A stretch of 64,000 nucleotides of DNA from Vibrio penaeicida (GTDB lineage: Bacteria; Pseudomonadota; Gammaproteobacteria; Enterobacterales; Vibrionaceae): the NCBI RefSeq assembly GCF_002933855.1, contig NZ_BFAQ01000005.1:38011-102010 (forward strand), read 5' to 3'. How positions within the stretch are numbered: the first letter of the stretch is position 1; each line of letters opens with the position of its first letter. This document shows positions 30,138-39,408 of this stretch, one piece after another. The notes under the pieces were generated by a model that did not search any database, had not been told where the DNA came from, and saw only the letters and a list, made by a program, of their open reading frames with translations. Position numbers and translations under genes: made by a program.

Positions 30138-32029
30138 TAGGCTGCTCCTTTCTTCAATTGACCATTTTTCTTTAGGTAGACCAATAAGATCGAAATAGCC
30201 GCTGGGGTGATCCCTGAAATGCGAGACGCGATCCCAATGGTCAACGGTTTAGCATCAGACAGTTTTGCTACCACTTCGTTAGAGAGACCTTTCACACTGG
30301 AGTAATCAAAATCAGAAGGGATCTCTGTATTTTCATGGCGCAATGACTTTTCAATTTCGTCTTTCTGACGCTGAATATAGCCTTCGTACTTGACCTGAAT
30401 TTCAACTTGTTCTGCTGCTTGCGAATCTTCTAACGCAGGAGAAAAAGCATCCAGTTGCGTTAATTGCTCGTAATTCAATTCGGGACGGCGAAGTAAATCT
30501 TCACCACTGGCTTCACGCGACATAGGCGTTTTTAGTAGCGCATTCAGGTCTTCAACTCCCTCAGACTTAGGATTCATCCACGTGTCTTTTAAGCGTTGAC
30601 GCTCACGTTCCATGTTATCCACTTTCTCGTTAAAACGCGCCCAACGAGCATCGCAAACCAACCCTAACTCACGACCTTTTTCTGTTAATCGAAGATCGGC
30701 ATTGTCTTCACGCAGTAACAGTCGATATTCAGCTCGAGACGTAAACATGCGGTAAGGTTCTTTGGTGCCCATGGTAGAAAGATCGTCGATCAACACGCCA
30801 ACATACGCCTGATCACGACGAGGGTTCCAGCCCTCTTTTCCTTGGGTTTGTAAGCTAGCATTCAACCCAGCCATTAACCCTTGAGCCGCAGCTTCCTCAT
30901 AGCCCGTAGTACCGTTAATTTGTCCAGCAAAGAACAAGCCATTAATAAACTTAGTTTCGTAGTTCGGCTTTAAGTCTCTAGGGTCGAAGAAATCGTACTC
31001 AATGGCATAACCAGGGCGAACAATATGCGCGTTTTCAAACCCTTTCATTGAATGCACAATCTCGACCTGAACATCAAATGGCAGACTTGTAGAGATCCCG
31101 TTAGGGTACAACTCATGTGTGGTTAGACCTTCTGGCTCGATAAAGATCTGATGGCTATTTTTATCGACAAAACGCATCACTTTATCTTCGATCGACGGAC
31201 AGTATCGAGGACCGATCCCTTCAATCACACCAGCATACATTGGGCTACGATCAAGGTTCTGTCGGATCACGTCATGAGTTTTCTCATTGGTGTGAGTGAT
31301 AAAACACGGAATCTGTGTTGGATGCTGGGTTCGATTACCCATGAATGAAAATATCGGTGTCGGATCATCACCATGCTGAACATCAAGTTCACTAAAGTCG
31401 ACTGTGCGAGCATCAATGCGAGGAGGAGTACCTGTTTTTAAGCGATCGACACGGAAAGGCATTTCTCTCAAACGATCAGCCAATGCTATCGAAGGAGGAT
31501 CGCCTGCACGACCTCCAGAGAAGTTTTCCATACCAATATGTATCTTACCCCCTAAAAACGTACCGACGGTCAGTACAACTGCGTCAGCTTTGAATTTCAG
31601 CCCCATTTGAGTCACTACACCCGTGACTCGATCGTTCTCAACAATAATGTCATCCACCGATTGTTGAAAAAGCGTTAGGTTGGGTTGATTTTCAAGTGCG
31701 TGACGAACAAAGGCTTTATACAAAGCACGATCCGCTTGCGCTCGAGTCGCTCGAACTGCTGGGCCTTTTGACGCGTTTAAGGTACGGAATTGAATACCTG
31801 CATGATCAATGGCTTGTGCCATTAATCCACCCAAAGCATCCACTTCTTTGACCAAATGTCCCTTACCGATTCCACCAATAGCGGGGTTGCAAGACATTTG
31901 TCCTAGGGTATCAATGTTGTGAGTGAGTAACAGGGTGCGTTGACCCGTACGAGCTGATGCGAGTGCGGCTTCCGTTCCTGCATGTCCGCCACCAACAACA
32001 ATGACGTCAAAAGTTTCGTGATAAAGCAT
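30137..32029 (-). CDS. mnmG: tRNA uridine-34 5-carboxymethylaminomethyl modification enzyme MnmG
   Basis: This 630-aa FAD protein has [21 protein letters not shown] at its start and the GidA signature region ([23 protein letters not shown]). It works with MnmE, whose gene lies at 45943 on the other side of oriC. It is the gene bordering the origin on the left. Confidence 0.97.
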   Translation of the reverse strand: MLYHETFDVIVVGGGHAGTEAALASARTGQRTLLLTHNIDTLGQMSCNPAIGGIGKGHLVKEVDALGGLMAQAIDHAGIQFRTLNASKGPAVRATRAQADRALYKAFVRHALENQPNLTLFQQSVDDIIVENDRVTGVVTQMGLKFKADAVVLTVGTFLGGKIHIGMENFSGGRAGDPPSIALADRLREMPFRVDRLKTGTPPRIDARTVDFSELDVQHGDDPTPIFSFMGNRTQHPTQIPCFITHTNEKTHDVIRQNLDRSPMYAGVIEGIGPRYCPSIEDKVMRFVDKNSHQIFIEPEGLTTHELYPNGISTSLPFDVQVEIVHSMKGFENAHIVRPGYAIEYDFFDPRDLKPNYETKFINGLFFAGQINGTTGYEEAAAQGLMAGLNASLQTQGKEGWNPRRDQAYVGVLIDDLSTMGTKEPYRMFTSRAEYRLLLREDNADLRLTEKGRELGLVCDARWARFNEKVDNMERERQRLKDTWMNPKSEGVEDLNALLKTPMSREASGEDLLRRPELNYEQLTQLDAFSPALEDSQAAEQVEIQVKYEGYIQRQKDEIEKSLRHENTEIPSDFDYSSVKGLSNEVVAKLSDAKPLTIGIASRISGITPAAISILLVYLKKNGQLKKGAA

Positions 32030-32475
32030 GAACCGACCTCAGGTATCCAATGAGTTTAGAGAGCTTAGTAAAAAGGAGCGATATTCTACCCTCTTTAGGG
32101 CAAGGAGAGAAACGATTTTGGATCGAACCAGAGGCTTTAATATATATAAGATCTTTATATAGATCTTTTATTAGATCTACTATTAAGGAAGCCCGATCTT
32201 GTGGGTAAGTCAAAAATGATCAACAAGATCATACTTTTTTATACGATCGTTTCTTGTGATCTACCTTTGATCTGATCGAGGATTAGCTGGGATCAAAATG
32301 CGTACTTATACACAAGGGGTGAAATGGTACGATCTTATTCTTGGGATAACTATAGGTTAATAACGGGATAGATCATCATTTATCCACAGATGATTTGGTT
32401 GAAAAAGCATCACTTGAAACACGTAAAAGGTCAAAATGTTATTCACAGGACGTAAATTTTTATGGAGAAGGTGAA
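32030..32475. other. Chromosome replication origin (oriC) between mnmG and mioC
   Basis: An AT-rich unwinding-element-like stretch with repeated GATCT...TT 13-mer-like units lies at about 32130-32185. About fourteen GATC sites fall between 32116 and 32376, far above expectation. Three consensus DnaA boxes are present: TTATACACA (32306-32314), TTATCCACA (32380-32388) and TTATTCACA (32439-32447), plus a weaker inverted one (TGTGGGTAA) near 32199. Position between mnmG (gidA) and mioC matches oriC of Vibrio chromosome 1. A 68-codon frame that spans part of this region is not considered a gene. Confidence 0.93.
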
Positions 32476-32500
32476 AAAAAGGCGGGATTCCCGCCTTTTT
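32476..32500 (-). terminator. mioC terminator
   Basis: A stem AAAAAGGCGGG / CCCGCCTTTTT with a 3-base loop directly follows the mioC stop. It protects oriC from mioC transcription. Confidence 0.93.
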
Positions 32501-32501
32501 A

Positions 32502-32936
32502 TTAGAATTTAGATATGTGTTCTTGTAGCCATTCTTCGGCTGCATCTTCAGGGACAGGGGTTTCCAGAATGTTGATCGTTAGGCAATCAGTTATCGGAGT
32601 GCCACCAATGTCTTCAAGAAGTGCATAAGCATGTTTCCCTGCTGCACAGAAAGTATCGTAGCTAGAGTCTCCAATCGCTATTACCGCGAACTTTACCTCT
32701 GCCATCTTAGGGGGGGTATTTTGAAGAGCTTCAATGAACGGTTGAATGTTATCTGGGTATTCACCGGCACCGTGAGTTGACGTAATAAGAAGCCAAGTCC
32801 CGTTAGCGGGGATCTCTTCGAGTTTAGGTTCATTATAAATGGTCGTTTGGTGACCTTTTTCTCTAAGTAGATCACTAAGGTGGTCACCAACATATTCAGC
32901 TCCACCGAGAGTACTGCCGGTCATAATGTGGATCAT
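32502..32936 (-). CDS. mioC: FMN-binding flavodoxin-like protein MioC
   Basis: This 144-aa flavodoxin fold has the FMN phosphate loop [12 protein letters not shown] and [11 protein letters not shown]. It borders oriC and is transcribed toward it, as in E. coli. Its exact electron-transfer role is uncertain in the family. Confidence 0.95.
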   Translation of the reverse strand: MIHIMTGSTLGGAEYVGDHLSDLLREKGHQTTIYNEPKLEEIPANGTWLLITSTHGAGEYPDNIQPFIEALQNTPPKMAEVKFAVIAIGDSSYDTFCAAGKHAYALLEDIGGTPITDCLTINILETPVPEDAAEEWLQEHISKF

Positions 32937-33186
32937 AGACGCATCCTTTTCTTGTGAGGCATTTTTCGCCCCCTATTGGTTATTTGAAATAAGCTAACGT
33001 GTAATTTCTGCTAATAAACAGAGGTATGGTATCGGATTCGATTGTGGATAAACAGATGATAGAATGTGTGGTTAAACTAAATTGAGCGGTGCCTAGGCCC
33101 TTTAAACCTAGGATCCACAAGCGTTATAACGTATTTATTATTTTGTTCATTATATGTGTATGGATCGCGTTGACTCTAGGATCCTA
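32937..33186. promoter_or_regulatory. mioC upstream region with a DnaA box
   Basis: An inverted DnaA box (TGTGGATAA, 33043-33051) lies about 110 bases upstream of mioC, as expected for DnaA control of the mioC promoter. The rest (33060-33186) is the 3' flank of tonB, with two GGATCC-type sites and no clear terminator. Confidence 0.6.
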
Positions 33187-34074
33187 TTAGAAAGAAAAAT
33201 TGATCGGAACCGTTAGGGATAGCTTAAGACCTGAAACCGAGCTGGGAGGCTTGACCAGCGGTTGGGCTCGAAACACAAGATCGATAGCCTCTTGATCCAG
33301 TGATTGGGTCCCCGAGCTTCTTATTAAGATGACATCCAGCACGTTTCCTTCTCGATCCATTGTGAATCGGATCACTGGCATACCTTGTTTGCGTAAACGC
33401 TTGGCTTTCCTTGGGTATCGCTTTTCTCTTTCTAAGTGAGCATGAAGTAACTGTTGCCACTGAAGCTTTGCTGCTTTCTCATGCTGGCTGGTTTTTCCTT
33501 GTTTTGGGGAGGAAGCAATTGCTGCTTTTATTGGTGCTTCTATGCTAGGTGTTGATGCCATTTGTGATGGAGACGAAGTCTGTGGTTTCTCACTTTCTTC
33601 TTCTTTCTCTTTTTCAGGCTCCGGTTTTGGTTGCTCAGCTTTTAGTGGTACTGGTTCTAAAGGCACTGTCTTGTCAGGTAGTGCAGGTTTTTGTGTTTCT
33701 GGTACTTTCTTGGGATTCTTGGTTTCTTTGTATTCAGGCAAATCCGAAGGAACAGGTGCTTTTTCTGCAATTAAAGGTGGCTTCGGTGTGATGGGGTTGG
33801 GATTGCGCTGATTCGTTGTCGATTTTAAAATTTGCTCGGGTTGATGGGCATTGGCTTGCTGCGCATCATTATTTTGTTCTGCAGGGGCTGCGAGGGGCGC
33901 GACCAGAGAGACTGAAATGGGGGATGCAGCCGGCGGCGGAGTGAAGTCAAAACTCGGTGTCCATAAATAAGCTGTAGCGGCACCAAGATGAAGTGCGATA
34001 CTTGCTATCACGCCACATACTAACCAAGAAGAACTGTGGCTTTTTGTCGTTTTGTCGCCAGCTAGTAGGTTCAC
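33187..34074 (-). CDS. tonB: TonB energy-transducing protein
   Basis: This 295-aa protein has one N-terminal membrane anchor (SSSWLVCGVIASIALHLGAATAYLW, with the conserved SxxxH), a long Pro/Glu/Lys-rich spacer (about 90-200), and a C-terminal TonB domain (RYPRKAKRLRKQGMPVIRFTMDREGNV...SSGTQSLDQEAIDLV). Its start overlaps the exbD stop. It couples the proton-motive force to the TonB-dependent receptor encoded in the same locus. Confidence 0.95.
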   Translation of the reverse strand: MNLLAGDKTTKSHSSSWLVCGVIASIALHLGAATAYLWTPSFDFTPPPAASPISVSLVAPLAAPAEQNNDAQQANAHQPEQILKSTTNQRNPNPITPKPPLIAEKAPVPSDLPEYKETKNPKKVPETQKPALPDKTVPLEPVPLKAEQPKPEPEKEKEEESEKPQTSSPSQMASTPSIEAPIKAAIASSPKQGKTSQHEKAAKLQWQQLLHAHLEREKRYPRKAKRLRKQGMPVIRFTMDREGNVLDVILIRSSGTQSLDQEAIDLVFRAQPLVKPPSSVSGLKLSLTVPINFSF

Positions 34075-34502
34075 GGGTCGTCCCGTTTCGGTTGCTCTAG
34101 CCCCACTAAAGCAATTTGCGTATAGCCTGCCGCTGCCAGTTTATTCATTACCCTTAGAAGATCTTGATACACCAGCGCTTTATCTGCTCTTAGGTAAATC
34201 CTCTGCTCGTTTTCAGGCAGATTTGTCTTTAAAGCCGCTGTTAGGCTAGCTAAATCCACGGTATTACTCTCACCGATCACGATCGTTAAATCTTTTTGAA
34301 TCGTCAGATAGACAGGATCGTCCTTCATTGGGGTAGGGCTGGCTGATGAAGTGGGTAAGTCAACAGGGACATTAACGGTGGCAAGCGGCGCGGCAACCAT
34401 CACAATGATGAGAAGTACCAACATCACATCAACAAAAGGCGTGACATTTATTTCGTGGTTTTCTGCCATGTCCTCGTTAGATTGACTGGTTTTAAATGCC
34501 AT
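34071..34502 (-). CDS. exbD: Biopolymer transport protein ExbD
   Basis: This 143-aa protein has one membrane helix with the proton-path aspartate (EINVTPFVDVMLVLLIIVMVA) and a periplasmic domain (LRADKALVYQDLLRVMNKLAAAGY). It lies four bases after exbB and overlaps tonB. Confidence 0.95.
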   Translation of the reverse strand: MAFKTSQSNEDMAENHEINVTPFVDVMLVLLIIVMVAAPLATVNVPVDLPTSSASPTPMKDDPVYLTIQKDLTIVIGESNTVDLASLTAALKTNLPENEQRIYLRADKALVYQDLLRVMNKLAAAGYTQIALVGLEQPKRDDP

Positions 34503-34505
34503 GAC

Positions 34506-35366
34506 TTACACCGCCTCTTTGAGCGGTGCTTTGGTATCGAGTTGTGCGGTTTGTATTGTTCGTCGGTCAAGATCGCGGCTGACTAAGATCATGATGGCGA
34601 CGGAAAGGTCTGCTAATTGATTCTTATAGCGTCCTATCTGCCGCGTGAAGTGATTGTAAAATATGACCGCGGGTATGGCGGCAACTAAACCGATCGCTGT
34701 TGCCATTAACGCTTCTGCAATACCAGGTGCAACCACCGCTAGCGTGGTACTTTGCGATTTAGCAATACCAATGAAGGCATTCATTATCCCCCAAACGGTT
34801 CCAAACAATCCAACAAAGGGACCGACAGAGCCAACCGTGGCGAGAATTCCTGTGCCTGTGGTCATGTGCGAACTCATTGATACTCCGACGCGCTCTAAGC
34901 GAAGTTGAACACGTTCTTTTATGCCGTCTTCGCTGGCCGATCCTTGTGCTGATAATTTCAGCTCATGCTGGGTCGCAGAAAGTAACAATTGAGCCGGACC
35001 TTGTAAGTCTTCACACAAAGTTTCTGCCTCAAGTAGGTTATCGGACTGGGTTAGCGCATGAAGTTGGCGATGGGCTTTTTTGGATGCCAATGAGAGTTGC
35101 CACTGCTTTGCAAACAATACACCCCAAGTTAATACCGAGGCGATCACTAAACTTATCATCACCGCTTTTACGACCCAATCTGCTGCATGATACATACCCA
35201 TAGGGGAGAGATCGTGCGCATTGAGTGGATTCGTCGGTGGGGTTAGCTGAGTCTCTGAAACCAAGGGGGTTGCCAGATCTTGATCCGGCGCTTTTTCAGC
35301 AAAGGCGAGGGGAGACATGAACAGAAACAGGGTAATGATCATGCTCAGATAAAGTGATTTACTCAT
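34506..35366 (-). CDS. exbB: Biopolymer transport protein ExbB
   Basis: This 286-aa protein has a cleavable-looking signal peptide (LYLSMIITLFLFMSPLAFAEKAPD) and a periplasmic stretch, then the MotA/TolQ/ExbB core with three helices (GTGILATVGSVGPFVGLFGTVWGIMNAF, MATAIGLVAAIPAVIFYN). The extended N-terminus is typical of Pseudomonas-type ExbB rather than E. coli ExbB. It has its own putative FecI-type promoter at 35435-35460. Confidence 0.95.
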   Translation of the reverse strand: MSKSLYLSMIITLFLFMSPLAFAEKAPDQDLATPLVSETQLTPPTNPLNAHDLSPMGMYHAADWVVKAVMISLVIASVLTWGVLFAKQWQLSLASKKAHRQLHALTQSDNLLEAETLCEDLQGPAQLLLSATQHELKLSAQGSASEDGIKERVQLRLERVGVSMSSHMTTGTGILATVGSVGPFVGLFGTVWGIMNAFIGIAKSQSTTLAVVAPGIAEALMATAIGLVAAIPAVIFYNHFTRQIGRYKNQLADLSVAIMILVSRDLDRRTIQTAQLDTKAPLKEAV

Positions 35367-35434
35367 TCGATTGCTCTTAGTTGGGCGTTCTTGCGCGCTT
35401 TTTGTCGAGTGTCTTTTCTTAATTCCTTATATGA

Positions 35435-35462
35435 ATACCGAATGAGAGAGGAAAATCCGTAA
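35435..35462 (-). promoter_or_regulatory. Putative FecI-type sigma promoter upstream of exbB
   Basis: On the minus strand it reads TTACGGATTTT, then 11 bases, then CGGT (35437-35462). The motif and exact spacing are shared with three other sites in this locus (37903, 40910, 44151). It lies about 70 bases before the exbB ATG. Confidence 0.7.
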
Positions 35463-35531
35463 CAAAAAACGGGAGAAAATTTTAAATTAATTTTTTATTG
35501 TTAATAATCAGCTTCTTATGATTATTTTACA

Positions 35532-37010
35532 CTAAAATCTTTTTTCCAGTTTGATGCTATATTCGTTTTGGCTGTAGCTGTATATCGCATCCAGTGTGCT
35601 GTCGACTTTTTGGTATTGCCAGGTAAATGTGGGGGTTAGCCCCCAAAACTCCAGCGGCTTCGCACTGATCAGTAATGTGTGGTTTTGCTCTTTATCTTCT
35701 CTTTTTCCGTTGAGAATTTTGTTGAATCCGTCGTGCTTTCGTTTTTTAACCGACGAAAACAGGCTGATGTTCCAGCCATCAAAGAATGTACGGTTTACAC
35801 CCAGCCGTCCACCTAGGGACTGATAGGCAAAGAGTTCTATTTCACTTTGTTTTTTGTTCCAGTCGATGCCCCCGAAAACCAGCCATCTTTCGGGTAGCTG
35901 ATACCAATAAGTTCCAGAAGCTGTCCACAGCCAGTCGCTGTTATGGTCAAGATCTGGATCTTTGTAATCTTGATACTCGGCTTTCAGTTCAACCTTCGCC
36001 GCGCTTTTATTATTGATGCTATAAAAGCCATCCATCTTCAACCCTGGAGCGATGTAAAGCGTGCGATCGCCAGAGTTGTTGTATTCAGCTTGCGGACCAA
36101 TAGAAAATTGAACTTTGGCACTTTGATAGCTGTAGTTAAGACCCGTAATAAGGGTATGTTGGTTGTATTTTTTCTTACCATCATTCAGCAACCCATACGC
36201 TAACGTATTGAACTTTACTCCATGGTGGCCCGACAGTGAGAATCGTTTGTTCAGGCTGGCGTCGTAATCCATTCCAAAGCCGGATTCTTTATCTGGCGTT
36301 GTTTGGCTTATCCAACATTGCCCATTAGGCAGTGTCGCTAGGCAGACCGAACTTTCGGATGAGCTATTCAGATTATCATTGTATGAAGGACCAAAGCTAA
36401 AAGCCCCTTGCCAGCTGTCACGAACTTCGAGTGCTTCACTGAACGTATCAATGGTTCGGATAACCCCCGATGCTCTTGGATTGTCTTGTGGAATGCTGTG
36501 TTTGATTTCTCTAAACAGATCTAGGGAGTCTCGGTTTTTTTGATTTTCAAACTGTACTCGTGCCAGTTCCAGCTTGGCTGGCATGAATTTCGGAGTGAGG
36601 GCAAGAAGGGACTGATATTCCGCTTCTGATTCTGTAAGCTTTCCTTTCACTCTAAAAAGTGCGCCCTGAGCATAGTGCGCCAGTAAGGGATCATATCCTT
36701 CCAACGCTTTGTAGCGGGTCAGAAAACCTTGTGCCTGTTCCCATTGTCTTGTTTTCACCGCGATATGCAGGGCAGGGCCGAGTTCATCTAATGTGTCGCT
36801 CACCTCATAGGTGACGCCATCCACGGTTAACGATTGCTCTCTTTCCCGTTCTTCTTTCAAAAGTTCCTGTTCTTTTTCCAGCGCTGAAAGGGCATCTCGT
36901 TGTTGAAGACGCTGGTTTTTGTCTTGATCGGCTAACGTATGCGCGCTAAATAGAAACGTGAGCGCTAAAGGTGAAAGAGCAAAAAGGGATTTAAGCAAAG
37001 GAATAACCAA
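35532..37010 (-). CDS. Slam-type outer-membrane translocator (TPR plus DUF560-like beta barrel)
   Basis: About 490 aa. A signal-like hydrophobic N-terminus (IPLLKSLFALSPLALTFLFSAHTLA) is followed by a TPR-like helical domain (about 60-190; EALYD... LLAHYAQGALFRVKGKLTESEAEYQSLLALTPKFMPAKLELARVQF) and a C-terminal barrel of about 14 strands ending YSIKLEKRF. This two-part architecture is that of Slam/HsmA proteins, which export TbpB-like lipoproteins or hemophilins. The frame opens at a TTG (37037) that lies inside a terminator hairpin, so the TTG at 37010 is a more plausible start; no ATG or good ribosome-binding site is seen. It lies downstream of the hemophilin-like gene. Confidence 0.8.
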   Translation of the reverse strand: MVIPLLKSLFALSPLALTFLFSAHTLADQDKNQRLQQRDALSALEKEQELLKEEREREQSLTVDGVTYEVSDTLDELGPALHIAVKTRQWEQAQGFLTRYKALEGYDPLLAHYAQGALFRVKGKLTESEAEYQSLLALTPKFMPAKLELARVQFENQKNRDSLDLFREIKHSIPQDNPRASGVIRTIDTFSEALEVRDSWQGAFSFGPSYNDNLNSSSESSVCLATLPNGQCWISQTTPDKESGFGMDYDASLNKRFSLSGHHGVKFNTLAYGLLNDGKKKYNQHTLITGLNYSYQSAKVQFSIGPQAEYNNSGDRTLYIAPGLKMDGFYSINNKSAAKVELKAEYQDYKDPDLDHNSDWLWTASGTYWYQLPERWLVFGGIDWNKKQSEIELFAYQSLGGRLGVNRTFFDGWNISLFSSVKKRKHDGFNKILNGKREDKEQNHTLLISAKPLEFWGLTPTFTWQYQKVDSTLDAIYSYSQNEYSIKLEKRF

Positions 37011-37027
37011 ATGGTAAAGAAAGAAAA

Positions 37028-37053
37028 ACAGAAGCAACGTAGGCTGCTTCTGT
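37028..37053 (-). terminator. Terminator or attenuator between the hemophilin-like and Slam genes
   Basis: A 9-bp perfect stem (ACAGAAGCA / TGCTTCTGT, 8-base loop) is followed on the minus strand by TTTTCTTTC. It starts 19 bases after the hemophilin stop and overlaps the first possible Slam start codon. It probably keeps Slam expression well below that of its abundant client. Confidence 0.8.
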
Positions 37054-37071
37054 ATGAGGGAGGTTCAACAA

Positions 37072-37806
37072 TTAGTTTTTGCTGCCACCAAATGCTGTGT
37101 CTAGGTCTTTGTTAGTGAAGGTCGCAATACCTGCAAGAGCAGATGCGTTTGCACCAAAGAAATGACCTTGAGACGTACCATTTGTCGCTGCACCGCCATT
37201 TACTGAAGCGGTAGCAGAACCAGTAAATGCTGCAGTAGAAGCATTAATTGATGCGTTTACGCCGACAGACAGTGTGGAGTTTGCTATGTTGCCAGTAAGC
37301 GTTTGAGTACCAAAGTTCGCTGTAAACGTACCATTCAACTTGTTAGAACCAGAGAACTTGTTGATACCGGCTACTGAGTACGTCGCTACACCAGTCGTTG
37401 GAACCGTTGTGCCTGTATCATCACCGACGTAGTAAACGACGCGGTTGTTAAAGCCAGAATCTTGATCGCCTTCATACCACTCACCGAACCATACATCTTG
37501 ATTCGCGGCTTTAGCAAAGTTGTAGTGTGTGTTACTCAAGTGATAGTTACCTGACGTATGGATACCATTACGCGTCGTACCAAAAATACCTGAAGCGCGA
37601 TTTGCTAGGCTTTGGAAATCGACACGCTTACCGCCAGCTTTACCAATACCTGCTTTACCTTTTTGGTGGAAAAATGGGACATAAACTTCAGATACACCAA
37701 CCTGGCGAACTGTATTGTCGCTGCTTGCGCCATCAAAACCTGCGTGTGCCATTGAGCTAAGACCAAGCATTGCCGCTGCAATCCATGAAAGTTGAACTGG
37801 TTTCAT
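37072..37806 (-). CDS. Hemophilin/TbpB-like secreted heme- or metal-binding protein
   Basis: This 244-aa protein has a cleavable signal peptide (MKPVQLSWIAAAMLGLSSMAHA, about 22 residues) and no lipobox cysteine, so it should be a soluble, secreted protein. The N-terminal half is rich in His, Tyr and Trp (YHLSNTHYNF, WFGEWYEGD), as expected for a ligand-binding handle. The C-terminal half is a TbpB-like eight-strand barrel signature (KLNGTFTANFGTQTLTGNI ... GHFFGANASALAGIATF). This matches the hemophilin (HphA/HrpC) family, exported through Slam. Heme as ligand is inferred from family and context. Confidence 0.78.
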   Translation of the reverse strand: MKPVQLSWIAAAMLGLSSMAHAGFDGASSDNTVRQVGVSEVYVPFFHQKGKAGIGKAGGKRVDFQSLANRASGIFGTTRNGIHTSGNYHLSNTHYNFAKAANQDVWFGEWYEGDQDSGFNNRVVYYVGDDTGTTVPTTGVATYSVAGINKFSGSNKLNGTFTANFGTQTLTGNIANSTLSVGVNASINASTAAFTGSATASVNGGAATNGTSQGHFFGANASALAGIATFTNKDLDTAFGGSKN

Positions 37807-37902
37807 TTTCTCTTCCTTTATATGGTTTGAATTAGTACTAAGAAAACAACCAAAGAGCCTCTGGTGCGCACGACAGATCTCCTGTGTTGTCTTACTATTC
37901 CT

Positions 37903-37928
37903 ACCGGATGAAAAAGCAAAACCCGTAA
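37903..37928 (-). promoter_or_regulatory. Putative FecI-type sigma promoter upstream of the hemophilin-like gene
   Basis: TTACGGGTTTT, 11 bases, CGGT on the minus strand, about 95 bases before the ATG. It lies between the terminator of the lipoprotein gene and the hemophilin start, so it would give this gene and Slam their own transcript. Confidence 0.7.
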
Positions 37929-37950
37929 TCTCGTGGGCTAAAAAATAAAT

Positions 37951-37972
37951 AAGCCAGCTTATTAGCTGGCTT
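37951..37972 (-). terminator. Terminator after the second lipoprotein gene
   Basis: A stem AAGCCAGCT / AGCTGGCTT is followed on the minus strand by ATTTATTTTTT. It separates the lipoprotein transcript from the hemophilin promoter. Confidence 0.85.
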
Positions 37973-38006
37973 CAGTAGGAGTAAATAGTGGTTAGGCGAG
38001 TAGCTT

Positions 38007-39350
38007 TTAGTCGCTGGTGAAATGGTATCGGGCTCTGAAGAGCTCAGCTTTCGTGAATTTCCCCGGTCCTTTGATTCCCCAGTGAAACTCAAACTTAAGG
38101 TCGGCTTGCTGACCATTGGTCGAAGGTGCAATCAATTCAAAAGATAGACTTTCTCCTTTAGCTAGGGTGACCAATTTTGTTTCCTCTAGCCCCTTAAAGT
38201 ATGGGGTAATAACACCATTGTTGTCTTGGGTGTGAATGTCTTGGATGCTTACATCGGCACCAACCGCCGTCAGGGTATAGCGCCCAAGGACATGGAGAGA
38301 ACCTTGGCTACCACGTTTATCTACCGTAAATGTATTTTTGTAAGGCATATTTTCTGGCATTGAATGAGGGTGCTCATAAATGCGAAGTTGTGGATCGGAA
38401 GGGGTGAGGGCGATGGAGTATTCAGAATAGGGTGGATCGCTGTCGAGTTGACCATCGTTAACCGTTAAAGAGTATCTATATGTTCCTGCTAGATCTGCTA
38501 CAAATGAGGGTTTTACGGCTGTCGTGTCATCAAAAGCCGCTTGGCTTCCTTCCGGTTTAGATAATAGCGTCCATTGGTAGGTTAATTGTTCACCGTTCCC
38601 ATCGCTGCTGGCCGATCCGTCTATTTGGACTTGATGACCGACGTATGTGTAGAAAGGAGGTTCAAAGTAGGCAAGAGGTGCTACGTTTTCATAGAAAAAA
38701 TAGAAAGTTGATGTAGAAGAAATAACTTCTACTCCATCGGAGGCGGTCACTTTTACCGTGTAGTCGCCTTCTACATCTGTTTTTAATGAAGAAGTACTTC
38801 CATTGTCTGTAAGTATGGGATTACTGTGTTGTGGCTTCTCTATTATTTCCCAAGAAAAATACAGCTCATCATCATCAATATCGTTTGCACCACTATCGAT
38901 ATGTAAGTAGTACCGTAAATTATTACGTTTTCCTTGAGTAAGGCTCAAAGTAGGCGCTGAGTTTTCACCGACGGTAACAGCAACAACTTTTACCTGATTA
39001 GTACGACTGTTTGCTTTGCCGTCATTAACCACGAGGTCGATTAAATAAGTGCCTGCGAGATCAGCATTGAAATCGGGTCTGGTTGAATTAGATGAATTTA
39101 AGTAAGCGGTGCTGTTTTCCGGTTTTTCTACCAGCGTCCATTGAAAAGACAGTGCGTCATTGTCTCGGTCTACGCTATTTGATCCATCCAATGTGACTAA
39201 ATCACCTACCTTCACTTGTTGATTTATTCCAGCAATAGCTATGGGTGTACGGTTGCCACTGGCACTGTCTATCGACTCTGCCTCTCCACCGTTGCATCCG
39301 GTCATCAAAATAGCCAGAGTAGAAACAAAGCCTAGGTAGATGTTTTTCAT
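38007..39350 (-). CDS. PKD-domain lipoprotein of the heme locus (second paralogue)
   Basis: This 447-aa protein has a lipobox LMTGC (Cys at 19). Three PKD/REJ-like beta-sandwich repeats follow, at about 35-125, 130-225 and 228-318, each with the pattern LDGSxSxDxDxxxLxYxWxLxxKPxxS...GTYxxxLxVNDG. The C-terminal domain (about 330-447) has no family I recognise, but it is clearly related to the C-terminus of the paralogue upstream (YTLTAVGADVSI ... PYFKGLEE ... APSTNGQQADLKFEF). I infer a surface-exposed accessory or co-receptor lipoprotein, possibly a Slam client. Function is otherwise unknown. Confidence 0.75.
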   Translation of the reverse strand: MKNIYLGFVSTLAILMTGCNGGEAESIDSASGNRTPIAIAGINQQVKVGDLVTLDGSNSVDRDNDALSFQWTLVEKPENSTAYLNSSNSTRPDFNADLAGTYLIDLVVNDGKANSRTNQVKVVAVTVGENSAPTLSLTQGKRNNLRYYLHIDSGANDIDDDELYFSWEIIEKPQHSNPILTDNGSTSSLKTDVEGDYTVKVTASDGVEVISSTSTFYFFYENVAPLAYFEPPFYTYVGHQVQIDGSASSDGNGEQLTYQWTLLSKPEGSQAAFDDTTAVKPSFVADLAGTYRYSLTVNDGQLDSDPPYSEYSIALTPSDPQLRIYEHPHSMPENMPYKNTFTVDKRGSQGSLHVLGRYTLTAVGADVSIQDIHTQDNNGVITPYFKGLEETKLVTLAKGESLSFELIAPSTNGQQADLKFEFHWGIKGPGKFTKAELFRARYHFTSD

Positions 39351-39381
39351 TCTTTTTATTCCATAATCGAACTAAAGGAAA

Positions 39382-39400
39382 AGGTGCGGATTCCGCACCT
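39382..39400 (-). terminator. Hairpin between the two lipoprotein genes
   Basis: A palindromic stem AGGTGCGGAATCCGCACCT is followed on the minus strand by TTTCCTTT, right after the first lipoprotein stop. It is probably a partial terminator that lets some transcription reach the second lipoprotein gene, because no promoter motif is seen in the 58-base gap. Confidence 0.65.
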
Positions 39401-39408
39401 CTTTGAGT

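Noticed and set aside
32007..32213. A 68-codon frame over the mnmG start and oriC
   Set aside because: It overlaps the unwinding element and the mnmG start and looks like chance coding in origin DNA.
33542..33811. Long plus-strand frames opposite the TonB spacer
   Set aside because: They are produced by the Pro/Glu/Lys-rich repeat codons of TonB read backwards.
35503..35526. AATAATCA / TGATTATT dyad just after the Slam gene, considered as a Fur box or terminator
   Set aside because: It fits the Fur consensus poorly and is not followed by a T-run on the minus strand.
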